Positions 34,037 through 42,828 of a DNA stretch of 50,754 nt are shown in pieces. Numbering within the stretch: position 1 is the stretch's first letter; every line of letters begins with the position of its first letter. The translations under genes and the position numbers were made by a program. The notes below the pieces were generated by a model that worked only from the letters and a program-made list of their open reading frames with translations, was not told the origin of the DNA and did no database searches. The stretch lies in assembly GCA_900539855.1 (NCBI GenBank), contig UQDO01000013.1:1-50754 (forward strand), read 5' to 3'. Source of the DNA: an uncultured Oscillospiraceae bacterium. Lineage in GTDB: Bacteria; Bacillota; Clostridia; Oscillospirales; Acutalibacteraceae.

Positions 34037-34061
34037 AAATTAAAACGGAGGTAGTAAGCAA

Positions 34062-35522
34062 ATGGATGAATTGAACGCAGGCACAGTATTACTTATCTGT
34101 GCGATCGTACTTGTGGTGTTTTCCGTAATTGTATGGATATGCTCGAGGTACAAGAAGTGTCCGTCTGACAAGATAATGGTCATATACGGATCGGTCGGTA
34201 AAAACAAGGACGGCACCACCAGAAGTGCAAAGTGTATACACGGCGGCGCGGCATTCGTGATACCGGTATTCCAGTCGTATGAGTTTCTTGATCTGACACC
34301 GCTGTCGATACAGGTCGACCTTAAGAGTGCGCTGTCACGTCAGAACATACGAATAGACGTACCGTCACGCTTTACGGTAGGTATTTCGACCGAGCCGGGC
34401 GTTATGCAGAACGCCGCAGAACGTCTGCTCGGACTGCAGCTCTCGGAAATACAGGAGCTTTCAAAGGATATCATATTCGGTCAGCTGCGTCTTATCATAG
34501 CTACCATGGATATCGAGGAGATCAATACCGACCGCGACAAGTTTCTTGCCGCCGTCAGCAGCAACGTCGAGACCGAGCTTAAAAAGATAGGCTTAAGACT
34601 TATAAACGTCAATGTTACCGATATCAGCGACGAATCGGGCTACATCGCCGCTCTCGGTAAAGAGGCTGCCGCCAAGGCTATCAACGATGCCAAGCGCAGC
34701 GTTGCCGAAAGGGAAAGAGACGGTTCTATCGGTGAGGCAAACGCCCAGATGGATCAGCGTATAAAGGTGTCTGAGGCAAACTCGGTCGCAATACAGGGCG
34801 AAAACGAAGCCAAGATGAAGATAGCCATGTCGGATGCTGAGCTTAAAGAAAAGCAGGCTGAGGCGCTTAAGATCGCCACGACCGCCGAAAAAATACAGGC
34901 GGCTAAGGCACTTGAGGAGTCTTATTCCGCGGAGCGCGCCGCCGAAGAAGCGAGGCGCACCAAGGAGCAGGCCACTCTGGAAGCCGACGTCATCGTCCGC
35001 ACCGAAGCCAAAAAGCGCCAGATGGAGCTTGAAGCCGAGGCTGAGGCTGAACAGAAACGCCGCATAGCAAAGGGTGAAGCCGACGCTATTTATGCAAAAA
35101 TGGAAGCGGAGGCAAGAGGTGCCGAGGAGATACTCAAAAAGCAGGCAGCCGGTTTTGCCGAAATCGTGAAATCGGCAGGCGGAGACACCGAGGCAGCGCT
35201 CAAGCTGCTTATTGCCGACAAGCTTGAGGAGCTCATGCGCGTACAGGTCGAGGCTATCAAGAATATCAAGATCGACAAGGTCACGGTATGGGACAACGGA
35301 CAGGGCAGCGACGGCAAAAGCGCCACTGCAGGCTTTCTTTCCGGTATGATGAAGTCGGTTCCTCCTCTGCAGGAGGTATTCGCCATGGCAGGTATGGAGC
35401 TGCCTGAAATTCTTGGCAAGAAACTGCCCGAAAGCACTGATGCCGAAAAGACAGCCGATGCCGACGGCGACGAGTCGAAAAATGACATCTCATCCCACAG
35501 CAGCATCAAAAAGCAGGAATAG
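34062..35522 (+). CDS. Flotillin-like SPFH-domain protein
   Basis: Membrane scaffold protein organising functional membrane microdomains. The 486 residues have one N-terminal membrane segment (about 8-28), an SPFH/band-7 domain (about 32-200, with ENVTVDVPSRF-like IRIDVPSRFTVGIST), a long Ala/Glu/Lys-rich coiled coil (about 205-375) with the EA-type repeats of flotillins, and a polar C-terminal tail. It pairs with the NfeD-like gene upstream, the conserved partner arrangement. SD CGGAGG lies before the ATG. Closest to the FloT/YuaG group rather than FloA, judged by length and coiled coil. Confidence 0.9.
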   Translation: MDELNAGTVLLICAIVLVVFSVIVWICSRYKKCPSDKIMVIYGSVGKNKDGTTRSAKCIHGGAAFVIPVFQSYEFLDLTPLSIQVDLKSALSRQNIRIDVPSRFTVGISTEPGVMQNAAERLLGLQLSEIQELSKDIIFGQLRLIIATMDIEEINTDRDKFLAAVSSNVETELKKIGLRLINVNVTDISDESGYIAALGKEAAAKAINDAKRSVAERERDGSIGEANAQMDQRIKVSEANSVAIQGENEAKMKIAMSDAELKEKQAEALKIATTAEKIQAAKALEESYSAERAAEEARRTKEQATLEADVIVRTEAKKRQMELEAEAEAEQKRRIAKGEADAIYAKMEAEARGAEEILKKQAAGFAEIVKSAGGDTEAALKLLIADKLEELMRVQVEAIKNIKIDKVTVWDNGQGSDGKSATAGFLSGMMKSVPPLQEVFAMAGMELPEILGKKLPESTDAEKTADADGDESKNDISSHSSIKKQE

Positions 35523-35547
35523 ACCTTGTACTGAATTTCAGAATTTC

Positions 35548-35583
35548 AAAGCGCCCGTAATGCTTTTGCCTTGCGGGCGCTTT
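35548..35583 (+). terminator. Terminator-like hairpin after the flotillin gene
   Basis: A perfect 10-bp stem AAAGCGCCCG/CGGGCGCTTT (35548-35557 with 35574-35583). The downstream T-run is short, so efficiency is uncertain. Confidence 0.6.
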
Positions 35584-35638
35584 GCTGTCGTGATGACGAA
35601 AAATGCCGCATATTGGCAGATCATATGGCTTTTTGTGC

Positions 35639-35672
35639 TTGACCTTGCGCAGATTATGTGGTACTATATAAT
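35639..35672 (+). promoter_or_regulatory. Promoter of the tyrosine-phosphorylation gene cluster
   Basis: -35 TTGACC (35639-35644) and -10-like TACTAT (35662-35667) with 17-base spacing; a better TATAAT (35667-35672) is 22 bases away. Confidence 0.55.
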
Positions 35673-35710
35673 AGGTTAATAATAACCGGATGTGACCGGG
35701 TTTTAAGGGT

Positions 35711-36445
35711 GTGAGCGCAATAACGGATATTCATACGCACATTTTACCTGGCGTTGACGACGGCGCGTCCTCCGAGGAGGAAGCGCTCGGCATGCTTAAA
35801 ATCGCAAAAGTCAACGGTACCGGCAGCATAGCCCTTACGCCGCATTTCCATCCGTGCAAACCGGATTCGGTGAGCAACGCCATGAAACTGGCGGAAAGCT
35901 TTAAAATGTTTTTGCCGGAAGCCGGCAGGAAATTCCCCGGGCTTAAGATTGTGACAGGTGCGGAAAATCATGTGGGCGCCGGTTGCTTTGACGAATGTAA
36001 AGCCGACGGTGCGCTTATTCCTATCGGCAGAACCGATTATGTGCTGATTGAGTTTGACTTTGACGGCAGCGAAAGCGATGCGAGAAAGGCTGCGGACGCT
36101 GTATGTGCCGCAGGCTACAGGCCGATAATAGCGCATCCGGAAAGGTATGCTTTCATAAAAGAAGATCCGGCGAGGATAGAATATTTCATAGCTTCCGGGG
36201 CATTGCTCCAGCTGAACACAGGCAGTATAATGGGCAGCCTCGGTGAAAAGACCAGGCGGTGTGCGTTATCCTTCCTCTCAAACGAGGAGGCGTCGTTCGT
36301 GGCGAGCGACTGCCACAGCGATACCTACCGTACCCCTGATATGTCGGATTGCTATTCCTTCGTTGCAGCCGAATACTCGGTGTGGTACGCCGACGTATTG
36401 TTTGAAAAGAATCCGGAAGCCGTTATAAACGGTGTGAAGCTATGA
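35711..36445 (+). CDS. CpsB/YwqE-type protein-tyrosine phosphatase (PHP family)
   Basis: Manganese-dependent phosphatase that dephosphorylates bacterial tyrosine kinases controlling polysaccharide production. The 244 residues begin with the family signature DIHTHILPGVDDGA, then SIALTPHFHP, the ENHVG and IAHPERY segments and SDCHSDTYR, together supplying the metal-binding His/Asp residues. The start is a GTG at 35711, close to the conserved motif, as is normal for the family, although the SD (AAGGG) is very near. It heads a cluster with two BY-kinase fusions. Confidence 0.88.
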   Translation: MSAITDIHTHILPGVDDGASSEEEALGMLKIAKVNGTGSIALTPHFHPCKPDSVSNAMKLAESFKMFLPEAGRKFPGLKIVTGAENHVGAGCFDECKADGALIPIGRTDYVLIEFDFDGSESDARKAADAVCAAGYRPIIAHPERYAFIKEDPARIEYFIASGALLQLNTGSIMGSLGEKTRRCALSFLSNEEASFVASDCHSDTYRTPDMSDCYSFVAAEYSVWYADVLFEKNPEAVINGVKL

Positions 36446-36462
36446 CCTTTAGGAGGATGTAA

Positions 36463-37293
36463 ATGAGATTTCTGAGAATTGCCGCGATAGTTCTTGCGGC
36501 GGCGTCTGTAGTGTCGTTTGCCGTGCTGTCGGCAAGGTCGGCGGGCAAAAACGATCCGCCCGTGCTTGCCTGTTCGGTTGACGGAATGATCGAGGTGCCG
36601 GTATCGGCTACCGATGAGGAGCTGCTGGGATTTGTCAGTGCAAGTGACAAAAAGGACGGTGACCTTAGCGGAAAGATAGTTGTAACAAGGAAAAATTTCT
36701 TTGATTCCAACAAGACTACGATAATAACATATGCTGTGAGCGACAGCGACAATAACGTAGCCGTTCTCAACAAAAGGCTCAGATACACCGATTATAATAC
36801 ACCGCGGATATACCTTACCAATGACTTTATTTTTCCGTCGAAAAGGGAGTTTAACCTCGGTATGTACGTCAGGGCTGAGGACGCATGGGGCAATGACCTT
36901 ACATCTCAGATAAAGCTTATCACCGGCGAGGTGGTCACCTCGGACGGCAGGTACACCGTAAATATCAAGGTTTCCGACCACATGGGCGAGACTACCGAGA
37001 TAAATGTTCCGGCAATAGTCACCTCGGATGATTATGGTCAGCTGAGAATAAGGCTCAACGAATATACGACATATATCAAAAAAGGCGAAGTACCGGATTA
37101 TCAGGCGTTTATAAAGGATATCAATAACAAAACCAACAAAAAATATACCACGGCTGATATTGTTGTCGATGCGTCTGAGGTCGCAAACGATACACCCGGT
37201 GTCTATAACGTTTATTACAAAATATTTGACGGCAAGGGCGACGACGCGGATGTCATCAGCATGTCACGCCTTGTAGTTGTGGTGGAGGAATAA
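36463..37293 (+). CDS. Membrane-anchored surface protein with Ig-like domains
   Basis: A 276-residue protein with an N-terminal signal-anchor helix (about 5-25) and an extracellular part made of beta-rich repeats such as DKKDGDLSGKIVV and SDSDNNVAVLNKRLRY, the pattern of bacterial Ig-like (DUF5011/cadherin-like) domains. No enzymatic motif. It lies between the phosphatase and the kinases of the polysaccharide-type cluster, so it may be a cell-surface component or substrate (inference). SD AGGAGG lies 7 bases before the ATG. Confidence 0.72.
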   Translation: MRFLRIAAIVLAAASVVSFAVLSARSAGKNDPPVLACSVDGMIEVPVSATDEELLGFVSASDKKDGDLSGKIVVTRKNFFDSNKTTIITYAVSDSDNNVAVLNKRLRYTDYNTPRIYLTNDFIFPSKREFNLGMYVRAEDAWGNDLTSQIKLITGEVVTSDGRYTVNIKVSDHMGETTEINVPAIVTSDDYGQLRIRLNEYTTYIKKGEVPDYQAFIKDINNKTNKKYTTADIVVDASEVANDTPGVYNVYYKIFDGKGDDADVISMSRLVVVVEE

Positions 37294-37296
37294 ATT

Positions 37297-38670
37297 ATGA
37301 AGCAGTTTGATTTTTCCCGCCTCAACATGTACACCGTCCTGCGCGATATAGCGCTTAACTTCTGGGTGATAATACTGGCTGCGGTTTTCGGGTTGTTCGG
37401 CGGCATGACCTATTTTAAATTTATCCGTCCCGAGCGGTTCACAAGTACAATGACCGTTTCCATTAATTTAAGCGGATATACCACGAGCTCTACCGCCGTT
37501 TCACTTACCAAAACGGTCATAATAGCCGAAACACTTGACGATGTTTTCCAGAGCGACGCTCTGAAAAATGTTGTTTCCAAGGAGCTTGGCGGTGAAATGA
37601 CCGGTGTTATTACCGCAAAGCAGCTGGGTGAGACCAATCTTATAAGCGTAAGCGTTACCGACAGCACTCCGAAAAAGGCGTACGATGCACTCGTTTCGGT
37701 CTATAACAATTATGACAAGGTCACTGATTTTGTTTTCACCAATGTGCTTATCAGCGTTATTTCAAATCCGCAGATGCCGGATGCACCGTCAAATTACAGG
37801 TCACCGGTCAAGGTAGGTCTGCTTGCAGGCTTTGTCTGTGCGGTGCTGGCAGCTTTTCTGATAGCAGCTGTTTCATTTTCAAGAGATACCGTCAAAAATA
37901 CGAAGGATGTCGAAAACGAGCTGGGAGCGAGGCTGTTTGGCGTTGTTAAAAACGTCGGTCACGGCATTACTGCCGAAAACGGAAGGCTTGCAGTCGGAAA
38001 CAGCGCCATTGACAATGATTTTGCCGAGAGCTTCCGTAAAATGGCAGTTAAGATCGAAAGCCTCGGACGCACCAAGGGAATCAAAACCCTTATGGTGACA
38101 AGCACCGCTGAGGATGAAGGAAAGACCACTACCGCCGTCAATATTGCGGAGTCGCTTGCCGCCGACGGATACCGTGTGCTGCTTTGCGACTGCGACCTGA
38201 GGAAGCCTGCGGTGCACAATTTCTTCCCGTGGATGCCGAAGCAGGACGGAACCGACCTGCACAAATTCATAAGCGACGGCGGACATATTTCCGATTTTAT
38301 ATCGCATGACAGCAAAACAGGTCTTTATGTCATGGACAACAGTACGTCATGCAACAACGCACCGGAGCTTTTGTCGGGTGACAAATTCCGCGCCATACTT
38401 GCCGCTTTAAAAGAACAGTTTGATTTTGTCGTTATTGATACTCCGCCATGCGGAGAGGCGGCTGACGCTGAAATAGTGTCGTCTGTTTGCGACGCTTACA
38501 TCATGGTGGTGCGTCAGGACGGTGTGCAGATCCGCGATATAAACGATCAGATAAACTCGCTGGACAAGCCGTATTTTGCCGGATGTGTGCTCAGCAACTA
38601 TCACGAGTTTAAAAAGAAGAACAGATCGGAAGGCACCCCGGTCAGAAATTATGGCGCGAGGGAGGAATGA
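37297..38670 (+). CDS. Wzz/CpsC-CpsD fusion: chain-length regulator with BY-kinase (no tyrosine tail)
   Basis: A 457-residue protein fusing a Wzz-type polysaccharide co-polymerase (membrane helices about 22-40 and 170-192 around an extracellular segment) to a cytoplasmic bacterial tyrosine kinase. The kinase shows Walker A (DEGKTT, Lys276), Walker A' (LLCDCDLRKP, Asp298) and Walker B (FVVIDTPP, Asp381). The C-terminus ends in RNYGAREE and lacks the tyrosine cluster usual in this class. SD GGTGGAGG precedes the ATG. The second fusion starts 3 bases after its stop. Confidence 0.9.
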   Translation: MKQFDFSRLNMYTVLRDIALNFWVIILAAVFGLFGGMTYFKFIRPERFTSTMTVSINLSGYTTSSTAVSLTKTVIIAETLDDVFQSDALKNVVSKELGGEMTGVITAKQLGETNLISVSVTDSTPKKAYDALVSVYNNYDKVTDFVFTNVLISVISNPQMPDAPSNYRSPVKVGLLAGFVCAVLAAFLIAAVSFSRDTVKNTKDVENELGARLFGVVKNVGHGITAENGRLAVGNSAIDNDFAESFRKMAVKIESLGRTKGIKTLMVTSTAEDEGKTTTAVNIAESLAADGYRVLLCDCDLRKPAVHNFFPWMPKQDGTDLHKFISDGGHISDFISHDSKTGLYVMDNSTSCNNAPELLSGDKFRAILAALKEQFDFVVIDTPPCGEAADAEIVSSVCDAYIMVVRQDGVQIRDINDQINSLDKPYFAGCVLSNYHEFKKKNRSEGTPVRNYGAREE

Positions 38671-38673
38671 TGT

Positions 38674-40161
38674 ATGGAAAGAAGTGAAAATCGCAGAGAA
38701 CTCCCTGCCGCTAACGATTTTGACATTAAAAAGTACATGAGCTGCCTCAAAAAGACCTGGTGGGTCACGGCACTTCTGACCGCTTCGTTTGCGGTTTTGT
38801 CCTTTATTTTCTTCTCGGTCACATATGTTCCTATGTATCGCTCAAATGTGCGTTTTACGATTACACCTCTTATAAGCAGCGACTCGTCAAGCGGAAATTC
38901 CGTGTATAAATTCAACTACAATGCCACCCTTGCAACACAGATGGCGGCAACCTTCCCTTATATAATCAACTCCGGCGTAATGTCGGATATAATAGCCAAT
39001 GAGATAGGACGTCCTGTCAGCGGAAGGGTCACCTCCAACGCGGTAGCCGATACAAATATTTTTGAAATAGATGTTACCAGCAGATCGGCGGACGACGCAT
39101 ATGATATAATCAATTCGGTAATGCTTAATTATCCTAAGATCGCGGAATATGTGATAGGCGATACAAGGATGAACGTTATCGAGGGCTCTGAGCCGGAGCT
39201 TGCGACCGAGCCTTACAATAAGGGTTACTATTACAAATATGTCGGTCTGTTTGCATTTGCCGGAATGGCAGCAGGTCTGCTTATAAACTATTTCTATATG
39301 AAGTCCAAAAAGACGGTCATGTCGAGACACGATATCGAAGAAACGCTCGGCGGCAGATGTGTCTGCTCGATACCGGATGTTCAGAAAAAGCGCTCGTCGG
39401 TTGGTTTGCCTCTTACCTCTTCAACCACGACGGTTGCAGGATTTTCCGAGTCGATGCGGCTGTTAAGGCAGCGCACCGTGTCGATAATGAGGGCTGACAA
39501 TGCCAAAATCATAGGCGTGACAAGTACGGGTGAGGGCGAGGGAAAGACGACTGTTGCCTACAACCTTGCAAGGTCTCTGTCAGGTGTCGGCAAGACACTG
39601 CTTGTAGACATGGATCTTGCAAAAAGAACGATTCAGGCGCAGCTCAACCGCCGCAACGAGGTTCCCAATACCGGAATTACCGAGGCGGCGGCCGGATCAT
39701 GCGGAGTGTCCGAGGTCATAAACTCCCTTACCGATACGTTTGATATACTTTTCGCCGGAAGCGAAGACATACGCTACAGAAGATCGCAGTTTGAACCGGT
39801 GTTTGAGACCTTAAGGAACGATTACGACTACATCGTCGTTGATCTTCCGGCATCCGGCAGGTCGGCGGACGCTGTGTCGGTAGCCGATCTGTGCGACGAG
39901 GTATTGTTTGTTGTAAGATGGAACGGACCGGAGATAGATGAAATATCGGCAGCCGTGAAGTTTATGGAGTTCAGCCGCGTAAAGCTTGCAGGCTATGTTC
40001 TTAACGGTATAGCGCCTGGCAGCGGCGAATACGGCAGTCACCGCTATTACGGCGGCAGCCGCTACGGCTACGGTTACGGATATGGTTACGGTTACGGTCA
40101 CGGCTACGGCCATAAGCAAAGACAGGCGCCGAAGGATGAAAAAAGCAAGCCCGACAGGTAA
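38674..40161 (+). CDS. Wzz/CpsC-CpsD fusion: BY-kinase with tyrosine-rich tail
   Basis: A 495-residue protein of the same layout: helices about 29-50 and 188-208, Walker A (GEGEGKTT, Lys291), Walker A' (LLVDMD, 309-314) and Walker B (YIVVDLP, to Asp390). It ends in an alternating Tyr-Gly run with ten tyrosines between residues 453 and 478, then a basic tail; such clusters are the autophosphorylation sites of BY-kinases. The DNA here is a short tandem repeat (about 40065-40110) prone to length change. SD GGAGG lies 8 bases before the ATG. No glycosyltransferase or polymerase gene follows. Confidence 0.9.
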   Translation: MERSENRRELPAANDFDIKKYMSCLKKTWWVTALLTASFAVLSFIFFSVTYVPMYRSNVRFTITPLISSDSSSGNSVYKFNYNATLATQMAATFPYIINSGVMSDIIANEIGRPVSGRVTSNAVADTNIFEIDVTSRSADDAYDIINSVMLNYPKIAEYVIGDTRMNVIEGSEPELATEPYNKGYYYKYVGLFAFAGMAAGLLINYFYMKSKKTVMSRHDIEETLGGRCVCSIPDVQKKRSSVGLPLTSSTTTVAGFSESMRLLRQRTVSIMRADNAKIIGVTSTGEGEGKTTVAYNLARSLSGVGKTLLVDMDLAKRTIQAQLNRRNEVPNTGITEAAAGSCGVSEVINSLTDTFDILFAGSEDIRYRRSQFEPVFETLRNDYDYIVVDLPASGRSADAVSVADLCDEVLFVVRWNGPEIDEISAAVKFMEFSRVKLAGYVLNGIAPGSGEYGSHRYYGGSRYGYGYGYGYGYGHGYGHKQRQAPKDEKSKPDR

Positions 40162-40208
40162 GTGCGGTGCGAATTAACAGGGCAAAACCTTAAAATTTAC
40201 AAACAGTT

Positions 40209-40237
40209 TTTATTATTCGCAAAAATGCATGTAAAAT
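40209..40237 (+). promoter_or_regulatory. Possible promoter of zapA
   Basis: -35-like TTTATT (40209-40214) and -10 TAAAAT (40232-40237) with 17-base spacing. Confidence 0.5.
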
Positions 40238-40269
40238 ATAAGTGAATAAATGATATGGGGTGGATCGAT

Positions 40270-40617
40270 GTGGCAAACAAAATAAGGATAACGGTCGGCG
40301 GTATTGATTATGTTATTGCCTCCGACGACGATGAGACCTATGTCCGTAAAATAGGTGACGAGCTCAATGCCAAGCTTGACGGACTTGCCAGAAAGAATCC
40401 TTATCTTTCGACAACTATGGTTGCAATACTTGCGGCGCTTGACTACTGCGACGAGGCAAAGAAGGCGACCGTAAAGTGTGAGGAAGCAAGAGCAGATCTC
40501 AAAGGCACTGCGGAGGAGCTTGCATGTGCAAGGCTTGAGATAGACGGTGCCAGACGCGAGATAGAACGCCTTAACCGCGAGAACAGGCAGTTAAGGCTTG
40601 ATAAAAGCGCGCTCTGA
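40270..40617 (+). CDS. zapA: Cell division protein ZapA
   Basis: Small FtsZ-ring-associated protein. The 115-residue protein shows the ZapA N-terminal beta region (NKIRITVGGIDYVIASDDDE), the helix YVRKIGDELNAKL, and a C-terminal coiled coil (about 70-112) for dimerisation. GTG 40270 is preferred over ATG 40255 because the purine-rich GGGGTGG (40257-40263) then serves as SD with 6 bases of spacing. The U32 peptidase gene follows, a frequent neighbour in Firmicutes. Confidence 0.85.
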   Translation: MANKIRITVGGIDYVIASDDDETYVRKIGDELNAKLDGLARKNPYLSTTMVAILAALDYCDEAKKATVKCEEARADLKGTAEELACARLEIDGARREIERLNRENRQLRLDKSAL

Positions 40618-40645
40618 ATCTGATTTGAGCTTATGTGGTGAACGG

Positions 40646-40680
40646 CGTCGGGGGCTTTTATGGTCTATAAGCCTCCGGCG
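40646..40680 (+). other. Hairpin between zapA and the U32 gene
   Basis: A 12-bp stem with two G-T pairs (40646-40657 with 40669-40680) and an 11-base loop; no T-run, so a processing or attenuation role is possible. Confidence 0.5.
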
Positions 40681-40707
40681 CACTTTAGGTTTTGGAGTTG
40701 ACATATC

Positions 40708-42780
40708 TTGCAGAACTGCGGCAAAATAGAAATACTGTCTCCTGCCGGAAACGCAGGGACGATAGAAGCGGCTGTGCGCGCCGGCGCCGATGCCGTTTAT
40801 TTCGGTGCGCCCGGATTCAACGCGCGGCAGAATGCGAAAAACCTCAGCTTTGAGGATATCGAAAACGCAGTGGGCTACTGTGCCGAAAGAAATGTCAGGA
40901 CGTATCTTACCCTTAACACGCTTGTGGCTGACGGAGAGATAGATAATGCTCTTTATACAGCACATAGGGCTGCGCGCTGCGGAGTCGACGCATTTATAGT
41001 GCAGGATATAGGTCTTGCAGGGCTTTTGAGGCAGTATCTGCCTGATGTGCCGCTGCATGCCTCCACTCAGCTGTCGGTACATTCGTCGGCGGCACTGCCG
41101 ATGCTGTCCGAAATGGGCTTCAGGCGCGTTGTGCCTGCAAGGGAAATGGACCGCGAGTCGCTGATAAGCCTATGTAATGAGGCAAAAAGGCTTTCAATGG
41201 AGGTTGAGGTGTTTGTCCACGGCGCGCTGTGCATGTGCCTTTCGGGTCAGTGCTATTTAAGCGCCGTGCTCGGCTCACGCAGCGGAAACAGGGGGTTTTG
41301 CGCCCAGCCCTGCCGCCTGCCCTTTGCCGTTGCCGGCGGCACGGGTCACGACCTTAGCCTTAAGGACATGAGCTTTATAGAGCATATCGGTGAGCTGCGC
41401 GATATGGGTGTGTGCTCGCTTAAAATAGAGGGCAGGATGAAAAGACCGGAATATGTCGCGGCTGCGACAGCCGCCTGCCGTGCAGCGGCGGACGGCGAAC
41501 ACCTGCCGGACGATCTGCGTGAGCTGCTCTCAGGTATTTTTTCAAGAAACGGTCATACCGACGGGTACTTTACCGGTAAGACCGGCAGGTGCATGTTCGG
41601 GACAAGGACCGAAAACGATGAAAAAATGTCGGCAAAGCTTATCAATACGGCGCACGAGCTGTACAGAAACGAGCGCCGGTCGGTGCCCCTTTGTGCCGGA
41701 TTTAAGCTGAAAAGTCAGGAGCCTTCAAGGCTGACGGTCTCCGATCGCGACGGGCATGAGGCGACTGTAAGCGGCGCGGTGCCGGTCCCGGCAAAAAGTG
41801 CTGCCGCAGACAGCGAAAACGTTCGGGAAAAGCTCTCAAAGCTCGGCGGAACACCTTATTATATAGATAAATATGAATGTGATATTGAAAACGGGCTGTT
41901 TATAGGCGCCGCAGATCTCGGGTCACTCAAAAGAGAGGCTGTGGATAGGATATCCTTGCAGCGAAGAGAGTCTGCAAAAAGAGATACTTTATATACGCTG
42001 CCGGTGATAAAGAGCGGACATGCCTGCCGGCGAGACACCAAAACGGTGGCACGGTTTAAGTCGGCGAAACAGGTACCGGAAAGGCTGCCGGACTCTGTCG
42101 CTGCGGTTATTTTACCTGCAAGGGACTTTGAAAATGCCAGCCTGACGCAGGGCGTCACACTGCTTGCCGAGATACCGAGAGGGGTGTTGAAATGCGGCGA
42201 AGCGGTGGTAAAATCATTGAAAACAGCAAAGGCAAATGGTGCCGCAGCAGCAGTCATAGGCAATATGGCAGGCTTTACATATGCATTTGCCGCCGGACTT
42301 CCTGCGGTTGCCGGAATAGGCATGAATATATTTAATTTCCCGTCGGTGGAGCAGGCAAGGTCGCTCGGCGCTGCGGCTGCCGTCGCCTCGTTCGAGCTGC
42401 CAATAAAGGCTGCCTCCTCGCTTTGCGGTGATATACCGGTCGGCATCATCACCTACGGCAGGCTGCCGCTTATGTGTTTTAAAAACTGTCCCGGCAAAAA
42501 CGGTGCCGGATGCAGGACATGCGGCGGAAAATGTGAGCTTTACGACCGCATGGGCGAAAGGTTCCCGGTAATGTGCGACGGAGAATTTTCCGAAATGTTC
42601 AATTCAAGGCCTTTATGGATGCTTGACAAGCCGGGCGACATAAACAAACTTGATTTCGGCGTTCTTTATTTTACCGATGAAACAAGAGAACGCTGTGCCG
42701 AAGTCATCCGGGCGGCGGAAAACCGGTCGCAGCCGGACTGTGAATTTACAAGAGGGTTATACTACCGCGGGGTCCTGTAA
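40708..42780 (+). CDS. U32 family peptidase / RlhA-like RNA hydroxylation protein
   Basis: A 690-residue U32-family protein with the N-terminal barrel (EILSPAGNAGTIEAAVRAGA), the U32 signature (EVFVHGALCMCLSGQCYLS, then GNRGFCAQPC), DMSFIEHIGEL and LKIEGRMKRPEYV, and a DUF3656-type middle region, plus a second cysteine-rich motif (CFKNCPGK...CRTCGGKC) near the C-terminus. Related proteins hydroxylate tRNA or 23S rRNA using prephenate-derived chemistry and an iron-sulfur cluster, so 'peptidase' may be a misnomer. The start is TTG at 40708, with GGAG 10 bases upstream. Confidence 0.87.
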   Translation: MQNCGKIEILSPAGNAGTIEAAVRAGADAVYFGAPGFNARQNAKNLSFEDIENAVGYCAERNVRTYLTLNTLVADGEIDNALYTAHRAARCGVDAFIVQDIGLAGLLRQYLPDVPLHASTQLSVHSSAALPMLSEMGFRRVVPAREMDRESLISLCNEAKRLSMEVEVFVHGALCMCLSGQCYLSAVLGSRSGNRGFCAQPCRLPFAVAGGTGHDLSLKDMSFIEHIGELRDMGVCSLKIEGRMKRPEYVAAATAACRAAADGEHLPDDLRELLSGIFSRNGHTDGYFTGKTGRCMFGTRTENDEKMSAKLINTAHELYRNERRSVPLCAGFKLKSQEPSRLTVSDRDGHEATVSGAVPVPAKSAAADSENVREKLSKLGGTPYYIDKYECDIENGLFIGAADLGSLKREAVDRISLQRRESAKRDTLYTLPVIKSGHACRRDTKTVARFKSAKQVPERLPDSVAAVILPARDFENASLTQGVTLLAEIPRGVLKCGEAVVKSLKTAKANGAAAAVIGNMAGFTYAFAAGLPAVAGIGMNIFNFPSVEQARSLGAAAAVASFELPIKAASSLCGDIPVGIITYGRLPLMCFKNCPGKNGAGCRTCGGKCELYDRMGERFPVMCDGEFSEMFNSRPLWMLDKPGDINKLDFGVLYFTDETRERCAEVIRAAENRSQPDCEFTRGLYYRGVL

Positions 42781-42828
42781 CGGGACTCAAAAGCGATCCT
42801 ATAAAATATTTTTAAAGGAGAAATTCTT

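Noticed and set aside
40065..40110. Intergenic microsatellite or CRISPR-like repeat
   Set aside because: The repeat is within an intact reading frame and encodes the tyrosine tail of a BY-kinase; there are no spacers.
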